From Clostridia bacterium (lineage in GTDB: Bacteria; Bacillota; Clostridia; Oscillospirales; QAKW01), in NCBI GenBank assembly GCA_017436525.1, contig JAFSCX010000033.1, positions 1-41,256 of the forward strand: DNA of 41,256 bases. The letters are read 5' to 3'. Under the pieces are notes generated by a model. It was given only the letters and a program-made list of their open reading frames with translations. It had not been told where the DNA came from and did no database searches. The translations under genes were made by a program, and so were the position numbers. This document shows, in pieces, positions 5,813 through 14,372 of this stretch (its first letter is position 1; each line of letters opens with the position of its first letter).

Positions 5813-8800
5813 TTATTCTGTTCTTAGTGCTACCACCGGATCTTTCTTGGCGGCGCTGCGGGAGGGAATGATTCCCGAGATCAAGGTCAGCAGAGTGCTG
5901 ATGATGACCAATATAATTGCCACCTGCGGGGGAAGATAGGCGCTCAGCGTGGTGATTCCGGTGAGGCCTTGGATGATGGCATTGATGGGAATGCAAAGGA
6001 GGTAGGTTACCCCTACACCCAATAGGCCGGAGGTGAATCCGATAATGACCGTCTCGGCATTAAACATACTGGAGACATTTCGCTTGGAGGCGCCGATGGC
6101 ACGCAAAATACCGATCTCCTTGGTCCGCTCCTGCACGGAAATAAGGGTGATGACGCCGATCATGATGGAGGAGACAATCAAGGAGATTGCCACAAACGCA
6201 ATCAAGACATAAGTGATGGCGTTGATGATGGTGGTAATGGAGGACATCATGATCCCTACATAGTCGGTATAACGGATCTGCTGCAGCTCTTCCACCGATT
6301 CATTATAATCGGCGATTACCTCTTCAATAATATCCTTATTCTCAAAGGAGGAGGCGTAGAGGTTGATGGTGGCGGGATCATTTTGGTCCACATACCCAAG
6401 CTCCACAAGATTTTTCTCATAGCTGCTTTGGGAGAATTCCAATACCTCATCATAATAGAGGGCGCATTGCTCGGTGGTATAGCCCTTCATGGCCATCTCC
6501 AGCGCCATGGAAAGCTGAGAAGTGCTCATGGCGCTCATCTGCGCGCGCACCCGCTGGGCGATCTGCTGCCGAATCTGCTCTTCCATCATCTTTTCCAGCA
6601 GCTCTTCCAGCTCTTCTTCTTCCATTTCGGTGATATATTTTTCAATCTCACTCCGGCTCATGCCCATCTGGCCGGAAAAGGCTTGGATGAGGGTGGCTTC
6701 CATCTTTTCGCGGTCCATGGATTGCATGGCTTGATCCACAGCTCCCGCTAATTCTTCCTCGGAAGGAATGCTCATGATACGAATATAGCTTTCTGCTTTT
6801 TCCTTCTCGTCCAGTTTTTCAATATACCTGCGGAATTCTTGCTCTTTTTCCTGATCGGAAAGATTGCCGGTATTTTCCTCAAAGGGAAGGCCGGTGAAGA
6901 TATCGGTCTCAGGGTCCTTCACTTGCGCGGAAGCGGCGGCGGAATCCTTGCCTTTTTCAATGATATATTCTGTGAGCCCTTTGGTATAGCCGATGGAGCC
7001 GCTCAGCATGGCGGAGGTGGCATCTTCATTGGGCCGCAGGATTCCGGTAATTTTCAGATCAATGCCGTTATCATAGAGATAGCGCAGGCCCGCTTCGGTG
7101 GTGCGAAGATCGGTATAAAGGCCGGTATTCTCATCGTAGGTATAGCAATCGGCATTGAGCACAACCTTGAATTCCATGGAGCAAAGCTCCTTATAGGACC
7201 ATTTTTTGCGCTTGGAATCCAGCTCCTTGCCGTCCTTTACCGCATCAAAGATTTCCTCTACCTCTTCCTCGGAGCGTAAGCCCAGGGCATAGAGGGTCAT
7301 ATCGTCGATCTCGTTGTTTTCATCTACAACCAAGACAATCTCATTATAATTATTGGGCCAGCTGCCGTAGATGACATCGTATTGGCTCTCCAATACGGGG
7401 TTGATGGGGCTGCCATCCTTCCCCGAGAGCATCTCGCACCAAAGCTGAGGCCCGCTCATCATGGGAGACCCGCTCATCATGGCGCCCAAAGGCGAGTTTT
7501 CCTGCATTTCCATCATGGAGCTCATATCCATTCCCATATTCTCTGAAATGGCATTCTGAAGCAACTTTTCACTATCGGAGAGAATGATGGAGCCATCCAC
7601 ATTTTTGGTATAGACCAAAAGCTTGGGGGCGTAGGTATATTGAATTCCGCTCAGGGCTTCATCCAGCTTGCTTCCTTCTTTTTTCAGCTCCTTCTCCAGA
7701 TAGCTTTTGAAGGATTTCAGATCATTTTCGGTAGTCTCAATATTATTGAGAGCGTTGATCATATCAAACAGTACCGATTGGGAATATACCGCATCCTTTT
7801 CATGGCTGCCGTTCTCCTCCGAGGCGGTGCCCATAAAGGTCTGCATCAGGGTAGAGAGATCCACATTGGTGGCCTCGATGGTCAGCGGGTAGGAGGAGAG
7901 GGTATCCTCCTGCACGGCATCGATATAAGCGGTAGTCCCTTGAGAGACCGAGAAGATCAGCGCAATTCCGATGATACCGATGGAGCCTGCAAAGGCGGTC
8001 AGAGTCGTGCGGCCCTTTTTGGTAAAGAGATTTTTAAGAGAGAGGCCAAAGGCGGTAGAAAAGCGCATGGAGGGCTTTTTCTTCCGTTGCTTGGGTTTGG
8101 GCTCCATTTCTTGATTTTCCTGCAGATAAAGAGCGCGCTCTTCTTCGCTCAAAGGCGCAGAATCTCCGATAATCTCGCCATCCAGCATTTTGATGGTGCG
8201 GGTGGCATATTGCTCTGCAAGATCGGGATTATGGGTAACCATGATTACAAGGCGATCCTTGGCCACCTCCTTGAGAATCTCCATTACCTGCAGGGAGGTC
8301 TCGGTATCCAATGCACCGGTAGGCTCATCGGCAAGGATAATATCGGGATTATTGACCAGCGCACGGGCAATGGCTACCCGCTGCATCTGCCCGCCGCTCA
8401 TTTCGCCGGGGCGCTTTTTCAGCTGATCCCCAAGCCCTACTTGCGTGAGCGCCTCTTTTGCCCGCTCTCGGCGCTCTTTCTTGGATACGCCCGAGAGGGT
8501 CAGCGCAAGCTCCACATTCTGCAAGACGCTTTGGTGGGGGATCAGATTATAGCTTTGGAATACAAAGCCGATGGAATGATTGCGATAGGCATCCCAATCC
8601 CGATCCTTGAAATTTTTGGTAGAGATCCCATTGATTAAAAGATCTCCTTCCGTATAATGATCCAAGCCGCCGATGATATTGAGCATGGTGGTCTTGCCGC
8701 AGCCGGAAGGCCCCAGTATTGCCACAAAATCGCTCTTTCTGAATTGAAGATCAATTCCTTTGAGAGCGTGGACGGCATTTTCGCCTAATGAATAGGTTTT

Positions 8801-8824
8801 TTTGATGTTTTTCAGTATGAGCAA
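5813..8824 (-). CDS. MacB-like ABC transporter, ATPase fused to FtsX-type permease, with large Met-rich outer domain
   Basis: 1003 residues, longer than typical MacB (about 650). Residues 1-225: ATPase with Walker A GPSGCGKT (38-45), signature SGGQ (144-147) and Walker B ILADEP (164-169), closest to the LolD/MacB type. First membrane span about 277-297. Residues 300-855 form a large extracytoplasmic domain with Met-rich stretches (about 420-465) and acidic coiled segments. The last 150 residues are an FtsX domain with three spans. The start codon is TTG at 8824, supported by AAGGAAG nine bases upstream. Such proteins move lipids, peptides or cell-wall signals by mechanotransmission; substrate unknown. 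Confidence 0.88.
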   Translation of the reverse strand: MLILKNIKKTYSLGENAVHALKGIDLQFRKSDFVAILGPSGCGKTTMLNIIGGLDHYTEGDLLINGISTKNFKDRDWDAYRNHSIGFVFQSYNLIPHQSVLQNVELALTLSGVSKKERRERAKEALTQVGLGDQLKKRPGEMSGGQMQRVAIARALVNNPDIILADEPTGALDTETSLQVMEILKEVAKDRLVIMVTHNPDLAEQYATRTIKMLDGEIIGDSAPLSEEERALYLQENQEMEPKPKQRKKKPSMRFSTAFGLSLKNLFTKKGRTTLTAFAGSIGIIGIALIFSVSQGTTAYIDAVQEDTLSSYPLTIEATNVDLSTLMQTFMGTASEENGSHEKDAVYSQSVLFDMINALNNIETTENDLKSFKSYLEKELKKEGSKLDEALSGIQYTYAPKLLVYTKNVDGSIILSDSEKLLQNAISENMGMDMSSMMEMQENSPLGAMMSGSPMMSGPQLWCEMLSGKDGSPINPVLESQYDVIYGSWPNNYNEIVLVVDENNEIDDMTLYALGLRSEEEVEEIFDAVKDGKELDSKRKKWSYKELCSMEFKVVLNADCYTYDENTGLYTDLRTTEAGLRYLYDNGIDLKITGILRPNEDATSAMLSGSIGYTKGLTEYIIEKGKDSAAASAQVKDPETDIFTGLPFEENTGNLSDQEKEQEFRRYIEKLDEKEKAESYIRIMSIPSEEELAGAVDQAMQSMDREKMEATLIQAFSGQMGMSRSEIEKYITEMEEEELEELLEKMMEEQIRQQIAQRVRAQMSAMSTSQLSMALEMAMKGYTTEQCALYYDEVLEFSQSSYEKNLVELGYVDQNDPATINLYASSFENKDIIEEVIADYNESVEELQQIRYTDYVGIMMSSITTIINAITYVLIAFVAISLIVSSIMIGVITLISVQERTKEIGILRAIGASKRNVSSMFNAETVIIGFTSGLLGVGVTYLLCIPINAIIQGLTGITTLSAYLPPQVAIILVIISTLLTLISGIIPSRSAAKKDPVVALRTE

Positions 8825-8858
8825 AGATAATCGCTTCCTTTTTTTGGAATTTTATTTT

Positions 8859-8886
8859 ATTATATCATAATTATATAAGAAAACAA
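8859..8886 (-). promoter_or_regulatory. Promoter of the ABC fusion gene
   Basis: Minus strand: TTGTTT (8881-8886), 16-bp spacer, TATAAT (8859-8864) with TG extension. Confidence 0.6.
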
Positions 8887-8978
8887 GGAAAAGAAAATGA
8901 ATAAACTATAAACATTATAGCCATAAAAAGGAAAAAAATATACCGGGGACAAATTGAAAATATTCGTTTTGTAGGATA

Positions 8979-9007
8979 TTGATTTTTTGAAGCAGTTATA
9001 ATATAAT
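8979..9007 (+). promoter_or_regulatory. Promoter of ddh
   Basis: TTGATT (8979-8984), 17-bp spacer, TATAAT (9002-9007). No lysine riboswitch is visible between here and the start codon. Confidence 0.65.
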
Positions 9008-9037
9008 AGGAGCATTGAATTTGAAAGGATGATTATA

Positions 9038-10021
9038 ATGCGTATCAAGGTGGCAATTGCAGGCTATGGGAATCTGGGCCGCGGAGTGGAAGCGGCGGTA
9101 AAGCGCAGCGAGGATATGGAGCTGGTGGCTCTTTTTTCCAGAAGAGATCCTGCGTCCATTAAGACCTGTACGGGCGTGCCTGTATATAAAATGGAGCAGG
9201 CTCTTGAGATGAGAGATCAAATCGATGTATTGATTCTTTGCGGCGGCTCTGCCAATGATCTGCCGGAGCAGACTCCTGCCATGGCGGCTCATTTTAATGT
9301 AATCGATAGCTTTGATACCCATGCTAAGATCCCCGCTCATTTTGAGAAGGTAGATGAAGCGAGCAAAAAGGCAGGGAAGATCAGCATCATTTCGGTGGGC
9401 TGGGATCCCGGTATGTTTTCTTTGAATCGGCTTTACGGCCAAGCCATTCTGCCCCATGGAAAGGATTATACCTTCTGGGGAAGAGGGGTCAGCCAAGGCC
9501 ATTCCGATGCCATCCGCCGCATCGAAGGGGTAAGAGATGCCCGCCAATATACCATTCCCTTGGAGGAGGCGCTCCAAAAGGTGCGTGCAGGGGAGAATCC
9601 CGATCTCTCTATCAGAGAGAAGCATACCCGCGAATGCTTTGTAGTGGCGGAAGAAGGAGCAGACCTTGCGCGGATCGAGCGAGAGATCGTAACCATGCCC
9701 AATTATTTTGCTGATTATGATACCACGGTCCATTTTATCTCCCAAGAGGAGCTGGATCGGGATCATAAAGGAATTCCCCATGGCGGAATGGTCTTCCGCA
9801 GCGGCACCACCGGCCTTGAGGATGCGCATCATCATATTATCGAATATCGCTTGCAGCTGGATTCCAATCCGGAATTTACCGCAAGCGTATTGGTAGCCTA
9901 TGCCAGAGCGGCGTATCGGCTCAATCAAAGAGGGGAGAAGGGCTGCAAGACGGTTCTGGACATTGCTCCCGCCGATCTCCATCCTGCCGACGGTGCTGCT
10001 TTGCGTGCATCGCTTTTGTGA
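9038..10021 (+). CDS. ddh: meso-Diaminopimelate D-dehydrogenase
   Basis: 327 residues, the family length. It makes meso-2,6-diaminopimelate from tetrahydrodipicolinate, ammonia and NADPH in one step, feeding lysine and peptidoglycan. N-terminal Rossmann motif GYGNLGRG (residues 8-15) binds NADPH. SVGWDPGMFSLNRLYG, FWGRGVSQGHSDAIRR and the HHIIEYRLQLDSNPEFT segment are characteristic. Start at ATG 9038 with GAAAGGA at 9023-9029; the upstream ATG at 9029 overlaps this site. Its presence suggests the dehydrogenase branch of lysine synthesis. The next gene follows 26 bases downstream and is likely co-transcribed. Confidence 0.95.
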   Translation: MRIKVAIAGYGNLGRGVEAAVKRSEDMELVALFSRRDPASIKTCTGVPVYKMEQALEMRDQIDVLILCGGSANDLPEQTPAMAAHFNVIDSFDTHAKIPAHFEKVDEASKKAGKISIISVGWDPGMFSLNRLYGQAILPHGKDYTFWGRGVSQGHSDAIRRIEGVRDARQYTIPLEEALQKVRAGENPDLSIREKHTRECFVVAEEGADLARIEREIVTMPNYFADYDTTVHFISQEELDRDHKGIPHGGMVFRSGTTGLEDAHHHIIEYRLQLDSNPEFTASVLVAYARAAYRLNQRGEKGCKTVLDIAPADLHPADGAALRASLL

Positions 10022-10047
10022 TCGCAGAAGATTGGAAGGTGAAAGCG

Positions 10048-10551
10048 ATGAAGGGTATAACGCGAAAAATTGCAATGGCTGCGGTTCTGACCGCCTTGGT
10101 CTGCATATCTACTATGATTGTCAAGATCCCGTCGCCTCTAAAAGGATATATCAACTTAGGCGATTGTATGGTTTTGCTTTCCGGCTGGCTTTTACCGCCG
10201 GTTTATGGCTTTCTTGCGGCAGGTCTCGGCTCGGGCCTTGCGGATCTCTTTTCCGGCTATGGCGTTTACGCCCCTGCTACTTTTTTGATTAAAGGCATCA
10301 TGGCGCTGATTGCTTACGGATGGATCCATATTTTGAGCAAAAAGGGGAACCCTACCTTTGCAAAGGTCATGGGCGGTCTTTTGGCTGAAGGATTTATGAT
10401 TCTGGGATATTTCCTTTTTGAAGGAATTCTTTATGGATTTTCTCCCTCTTTGGTCAATATCCCTGCCAACGGTGTTCAGGGAGCGGTTGGGCTGTTGATA
10501 GGGATTTTTCTGATCAGGATTATTGATGGGAAAATAATAAAAAAGCTTTGA
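10048..10551 (+). CDS. ECF transporter S component (substrate unknown)
   Basis: 167 residues with about five to six membrane segments. The N-terminal RKIAMAAVLTALVCISTM segment is the Ala-rich first helix of S components that contacts the EcfT scaffold, and GYINLGDCMVLLSGWLLPP is typical of the PF07155-like group. It would bind a vitamin or other micronutrient and share an energising EcfAAT module encoded elsewhere. Start chosen at ATG 10048 (GGAAGGT at 10034-10040); an upstream GTG at 10018 overlaps the ddh stop and lacks a site. Co-transcription with ddh is the only context. Confidence 0.82.
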   Translation: MKGITRKIAMAAVLTALVCISTMIVKIPSPLKGYINLGDCMVLLSGWLLPPVYGFLAAGLGSGLADLFSGYGVYAPATFLIKGIMALIAYGWIHILSKKGNPTFAKVMGGLLAEGFMILGYFLFEGILYGFSPSLVNIPANGVQGAVGLLIGIFLIRIIDGKIIKKL

Positions 10552-10560
10552 TTAAAATGC

Positions 10561-10589
10561 TTGCAAATCGGAAAGAATTATGTTATTCT
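10561..10589 (+). promoter_or_regulatory. Promoter of the riboswitch-controlled operon
   Basis: TTGCAA (10561-10566), 17-bp spacer, TATTCT (10584-10589) with TG extension (10581-10582). Predicted start near 10596. Confidence 0.65.
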
Positions 10590-10601
10590 TTTTACATTGC
10601 G

Positions 10602-10696
10602 AATAAAAGGGAGTAGCTTGCGGCAAAAAGCCGTAGTTACGGCGTCAATACGGCTCATAAGAGCCCGCTGTTTCTTTAGAAAGCGAGACTTTTATT
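10602..10696 (+). ncRNA. yybP-ykoY family riboswitch aptamer (Mn2+-type)
   Basis: P1 is AATAAAAG (10602-10609) with CTTTTATT (10689-10696), eight pairs. It encloses the conserved 5' core GGGAGTAGC (10609-10617), the second core loop GGCGTCAATACGG (10640-10652), and the 3' core GCGAGAC (10683-10689). A GGCTC-ATAA-GAGCC hairpin and a TTTC/GAAA hairpin fill the arms. These cores match the manganese-sensing yybP-ykoY class. The gene controlled is unusual for the class. Confidence 0.82.
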
Positions 10697-10730
10697 GCAG
10701 AGATTTTCTCTGCAATAAAAGTCTTTTTTT
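10687..10730 (+). terminator. Expression-platform terminator of the riboswitch
   Basis: Sixteen-pair stem: 10687-10702 with 10708-10723, loop ATTTT, then seven T. The 5' arm contains the 3' strand of aptamer P1 (10689-10696), so forming P1 blocks the terminator. This predicts transcription ON when ligand is bound. Confidence 0.9.
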
Positions 10731-10753
10731 ATGATAAAAGAAGGAGAAAAAAC

Positions 10754-11845
10754 ATGGAGATTCTTTACAAAAACCTATTAGAATTCGGCATGGGCGAGAT
10801 TGTCATGATTTTGATCGGCTGTGTGCTGATCTATCTTGCAATCGCCAAAGAGATGGAGCCTACCTTGCTGCTGCCGATGGGCTTTGGCACCATCTTGGTC
10901 AATATTCCTTTTTCCGATGCGTTGGCCGGCCCTATCAAAGAGCTTTATCACGCAGGTATTGCCAATGAGCTTTTCCCCCTGCTGCTCTTTATCGGGATCG
11001 GCGCCATGATCGATTTCGGCCCGTTGCTTTCCAACCCTAAATTGATGCTCTTCGGCGCTGCAGCGCAGTTTGGTATCTTCTTTACCTTGGCCATGGCGCG
11101 GATGTTCTTCCCCGAGATTGATGCCGCTTCCATTGCAATTATCGGTGCAGCCGATGGCCCCACCTCCATTGCGGTGGCCAATACCCTCGGCTCGCAGTAT
11201 GTAGGCGCGATTACAGTTGCTGCTTATTCCTATATGGCGTTGGTGCCCATTATTCAGCCTCCCGTAATCAAAGCGCTTACCACCAAAAAAGAGCGGCTGA
11301 TCCGCATGCCCTATGAGCAAAAGAATGTTTCTAAGCTGACCCGTGTGCTCTTCCCCATTATCATCACCATCGTTGTCTCTGCTGTCGTGCCTCAGGCGAC
11401 TGCTCTGATCGGCTTTTTGATGTTTGGTAATCTGATCCGCGAGTGCGGAGTGCTGGATTCCCTTTCCGAGACGGCGCAGAAGGTGCTCGCCAATCTGATC
11501 ACCATTTTCTTGGGAATCTCTGTAGCGTTCAATATGACGGCTGCTCAGTTCCTGAAGATCGATACCCTTTTGATTCTGGGCCTTGGGCTGATCGCTTTTG
11601 TGGTGGATACTGCAGGCGGTGTGCTCTTTGCGAAATTCCTCAATCTTTTCTTGAAGACCAAGATCAACCCCATGATCGGCGCTGCAGGAATCTCTGCATT
11701 CCCCATGAGCGGCCGTATTGTGCATAAAATGGGCCTGCAGGAGGATCCTCAAAACTTCCTGCTGATGCATTCCATCGGTGTCAATGTATCCGGCCAGATC
11801 GCATCGGTGATTGCCGGCGGTATCATTTTGAATTTCTTTGCATAA
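10754..11845 (+). CDS. Na+-translocating decarboxylase beta subunit (OadB/GcdB/MmdB family)
   Basis: 363 residues, about eleven membrane segments. This integral subunit decarboxylates carboxybiotin and exports Na+. Recognisable segments are GADPxxS-like AADGPTSIAVANTLG (residues 130-144), VAAYSYMALVPIIQPP, and the C-terminal GAAGISAFPMSGRIVHKMG and HSIGVNVSGQIASVIAGG. No alpha (carboxyltransferase) or biotin-carrier gene is in this window, so the partner enzyme (oxaloacetate, glutaconyl-CoA or methylmalonyl-CoA decarboxylase) cannot be told. AAGGAG at 10741-10746 sets the start. Transcription passes through the yybP-ykoY switch. Confidence 0.92.
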   Translation: MEILYKNLLEFGMGEIVMILIGCVLIYLAIAKEMEPTLLLPMGFGTILVNIPFSDALAGPIKELYHAGIANELFPLLLFIGIGAMIDFGPLLSNPKLMLFGAAAQFGIFFTLAMARMFFPEIDAASIAIIGAADGPTSIAVANTLGSQYVGAITVAAYSYMALVPIIQPPVIKALTTKKERLIRMPYEQKNVSKLTRVLFPIIITIVVSAVVPQATALIGFLMFGNLIRECGVLDSLSETAQKVLANLITIFLGISVAFNMTAAQFLKIDTLLILGLGLIAFVVDTAGGVLFAKFLNLFLKTKINPMIGAAGISAFPMSGRIVHKMGLQEDPQNFLLMHSIGVNVSGQIASVIAGGIILNFFA

Positions 11846-11861
11846 GGAGGAGGGAGAAAAA

Positions 11862-12044
11862 ATGTTTCATACACTCGTTGCATTATCAAGCCAAGCAAAT
11901 AAAATCAACATTGATTTTGAGCCCTCCCGCTTTGTGGATATGCTGGGCTATATGGGCAAGGGAATGATTGTGATCTTTGTGATCATCGGTGTCATTATTC
12001 TGACAACCTTGCTGATCAATAAAATCTTTTCCAAGAAAAAATAA
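11862..12044 (+). CDS. OadG-related small membrane subunit
   Basis: 60 residues with one membrane span (about 33-54, GMIVIFVIIGVIILTTLLI) and a basic tail FSKKK. Small single-span proteins of this form are commonly encoded directly after stand-alone beta subunits and are related to the gamma subunit that assembles the decarboxylase pump. Start at ATG 11862, with AAGGAGGAGGGAG at 11844-11856; the longer frame from 11838 would overlap this site. Seventeen bases separate it from the beta gene. A terminator follows. Confidence 0.75.
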   Translation: MFHTLVALSSQANKINIDFEPSRFVDMLGYMGKGMIVIFVIIGVIILTTLLINKIFSKKK

Positions 12045-12051
12045 AGGCTTC

Positions 12052-12089
12052 AAAAGGCGGTAAAAACTTCGGTTCTTACCGCCTTTTTT
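12052..12089 (+). terminator. Terminator of the beta-subunit operon
   Basis: AAAAGGCGGTAA (12052-12063) pairs with TTACCGCCTTTT (12076-12087), followed by T. Confidence 0.9.
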
Positions 12090-12120
12090 ATTTTGGATTT
12101 ACGAAAATCAACGAAACCAC

Positions 12121-12148
12121 TTGAATTCTAATGCCGGTTTGATATACT
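12121..12148 (+). promoter_or_regulatory. Promoter of the GH3 gene
   Basis: TTGAAT (12121-12126), 16-bp spacer, TATACT (12143-12148). No sugar-responsive operator is obvious. Confidence 0.6.
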
Positions 12149-12175
12149 GAAATTATAAAGAAAGGAGCTTATTAT

Positions 12176-14338
12176 ATGCCTGATTTAAGAAAACTTTTGG
12201 ATAAGATGACTATAGAGGAAAAGATCGGCCAGTTGATGCAATTCAGCTCGGATGTTTTTGCGGATGATGGTGCCGATGTAACCGGCCCTCGTGCGCAATA
12301 TCAGTTGACAGAGGAGGATATGGCGCGGGTCGGGAGTATCTTGGGGACCAATAGTGCGGAAACGGTGATCAAGCTCCAAAAAGAGCATTTGGAAAAGGAT
12401 CGCAATAAAATCCCTCTTCTTTTTATGCGGGATGTGATCTATGGGTATCGTACCAATTTCCCCATTCCTTTGGGGTTTGGATGCTCCTTTGATCCGGCTC
12501 TTGTGGCAGAATGTTCTGAGATGGCGGCAAAGGAAGCCGCGGCTTCCGGTATTCATGTAACCTTTACTCCTATGGTGGATTATGTCCGCGATGCAAGATG
12601 GGGGAGAGTGATGGAAAGCTGCGGGGAGGAACCCCTGCTCAATAGCAGAATGGGGGCGGCTCAAGTAAAGGCTTTTCAGGGAGAAGATCTTCGGGATCGG
12701 GAGCATATCGCTTCCTGCGTGAAGCATTTTGCTGCCTATGGCGGCGCGGAAGCGGGGCGTGATTATAATACAGTTGATCTTTCGGAGCATACCCTGCGGG
12801 AATTCTATCTTCCTGCTTATAAGGCTTGCGTGGATGCTGGCGTTAAGATGCTGATGCCCTCCTTTAATTCCTTGAATGGAATTCCTTCTACCGGCAATCA
12901 ATGGCTGATGAAAAAGATCCTGCGGGAGGAATGGGGCTATGATGGCCTTGTGATCAGCGATTGGGGGGCGATCAGCGAACTTCTTAAGCATGGGATTGCC
13001 GCCGATGAACGCCAAGCGGCAAGGATGGCCTTTGATTGCGGCTGCCATATTGAGATGTGTTCTAATGCCTATCATTTGCATCTTGAAGAATTGATTGAGG
13101 AAGGCGCAATTTCAGAGGAGCAATTGGATGATGCCGTGATGAAGGTGCTGGAGCTGAAAGAGGAGCTTGGTCTCTTTGAAGATCCTTTCCGTGGCGCTTC
13201 TTCTGAAAAAGAGCAAGCCCTCTTTATGAGCGAGGCCCATCGCGCGATTGCAAAGAAAGCGGCGGCAGAATCGGCAGTTCTTTTGAAAAACGAAGGGGTT
13301 CTGCCCTTCTCCGAAGAGATCAAGAGGATTGCGCTGATCGGCCCCTTTGCCGATGAGAAAAAAGCTCTCGGCATCTGGAAATGCAACGGTCAGTATGATG
13401 AGGTTACCACCGTGCGGGAAGGCTTTGCTGCTGCACTGCCGCAGGTTGAGATCCTTTGCGCCAAGGGTTGCGGCGCTGAGTGGAATGATTCGGATGATAG
13501 CGGCTTTGCCGAAGCCATTGAGATTGCCAAAAAGGCAGATGCGGTAGTCCTTTGCTTGGGTGAGCCGGATGATTATGCAGGCGAGGGAAATTGCCGCACC
13601 GATATTAGCCTGCCGGGGTTGCAAAACCGCTTGGCGAAAGAAATTGCAGCGGTCAATTCCAATACTGCTGCGGTACTTTTCAACGGCCGCCCCTTAGTTC
13701 TCTCTCGATTGGCAGAGGCTGTCCCTGCTATTTTGGAACTATGGTATCCCGGAAATGAAGGGGGCCATGCGGCGGCGGATCTTTTGCTGGGCCGCGCCAA
13801 TCCTTGCGGAAAGGTTTCGATGTCCTTCCCAAAGGCTACCGGTCAGTGCCCGATCTATTATAATCGCAATAATACCGGCCGACCCAAAAAGGTGGAAAAA
13901 GAGGGAATCCGCACCCGCTATAATTCGGGATATCTCGATTGCGGAAATCTGCCCCTTTATCCTTTCGGCCACGGCCTTTCCTATAGCAACTTTATCTATG
14001 AGGATCTTACCTTGAGCGCGGATTCTATGGAAAGTGATGGGGCGATTCAAGCAAAAATTACCATCTATAATGATAGTGATCGGGCAGGCAAAGAGGTGGT
14101 CCAACTCTATATGAGGGATTTGGTGGCTTCCATGGTGCGCCCTGTCCAGCAGTTGATTGATTTTAAGAAGGTGGAGTTTGCGCCTTATGAGCGAAAAGAA
14201 ATCACCTTTGAAATTCGCGAGCCGATGCTTCGCTTTTGGAATTGGGATCAAAAGTTTATCTCCGAGCCCGGTGAATTTCAAATTTCTACCGGCTGTGCTG
14301 ATCACCTTTTGCACACTCAAACATTTGAATTAAAATAA
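12176..14338 (+). CDS. Glycoside hydrolase family 3 enzyme (beta-glucosidase-like)
   Basis: 720 residues, three-domain BglX form. Residues 1-320 are the TIM barrel with KHFAAYGGAEAGRDYN and the nucleophile motif GLVISDWGA (Asp262). Residues 350-570 are the alpha/beta sandwich (SAVLLKNEGVLPF, ALIGPFAD, LWYPGNEGG). The last 110 residues are the fibronectin-III-like domain (KEVVQLYMRD, IDFKKVEF). It removes non-reducing beta-linked glucose, xylose or similar residues by retention. There is no signal peptide, so it acts in the cytoplasm on imported oligosaccharides or glycosides. AAAGGAG at 12160-12166 sets the start. It appears monocistronic. Confidence 0.94.
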   Translation: MPDLRKLLDKMTIEEKIGQLMQFSSDVFADDGADVTGPRAQYQLTEEDMARVGSILGTNSAETVIKLQKEHLEKDRNKIPLLFMRDVIYGYRTNFPIPLGFGCSFDPALVAECSEMAAKEAAASGIHVTFTPMVDYVRDARWGRVMESCGEEPLLNSRMGAAQVKAFQGEDLRDREHIASCVKHFAAYGGAEAGRDYNTVDLSEHTLREFYLPAYKACVDAGVKMLMPSFNSLNGIPSTGNQWLMKKILREEWGYDGLVISDWGAISELLKHGIAADERQAARMAFDCGCHIEMCSNAYHLHLEELIEEGAISEEQLDDAVMKVLELKEELGLFEDPFRGASSEKEQALFMSEAHRAIAKKAAAESAVLLKNEGVLPFSEEIKRIALIGPFADEKKALGIWKCNGQYDEVTTVREGFAAALPQVEILCAKGCGAEWNDSDDSGFAEAIEIAKKADAVVLCLGEPDDYAGEGNCRTDISLPGLQNRLAKEIAAVNSNTAAVLFNGRPLVLSRLAEAVPAILELWYPGNEGGHAAADLLLGRANPCGKVSMSFPKATGQCPIYYNRNNTGRPKKVEKEGIRTRYNSGYLDCGNLPLYPFGHGLSYSNFIYEDLTLSADSMESDGAIQAKITIYNDSDRAGKEVVQLYMRDLVASMVRPVQQLIDFKKVEFAPYERKEITFEIREPMLRFWNWDQKFISEPGEFQISTGCADHLLHTQTFELK

Positions 14339-14342
14339 TAAT

Positions 14343-14372
14343 AAAAAACCGCGGTATCAACCGCGGTTTTTT
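14343..14372. terminator. Bidirectional terminator between GH3 and the acyltransferase gene
   Basis: AAAAAACCGCGG (14343-14354) pairs with CCGCGGTTTTTT (14361-14372), loop TATCAA. The stop codon of the minus-strand gene (14357-14359) lies in the loop, so its final Arg-Gly codons form one arm. Confidence 0.92.
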
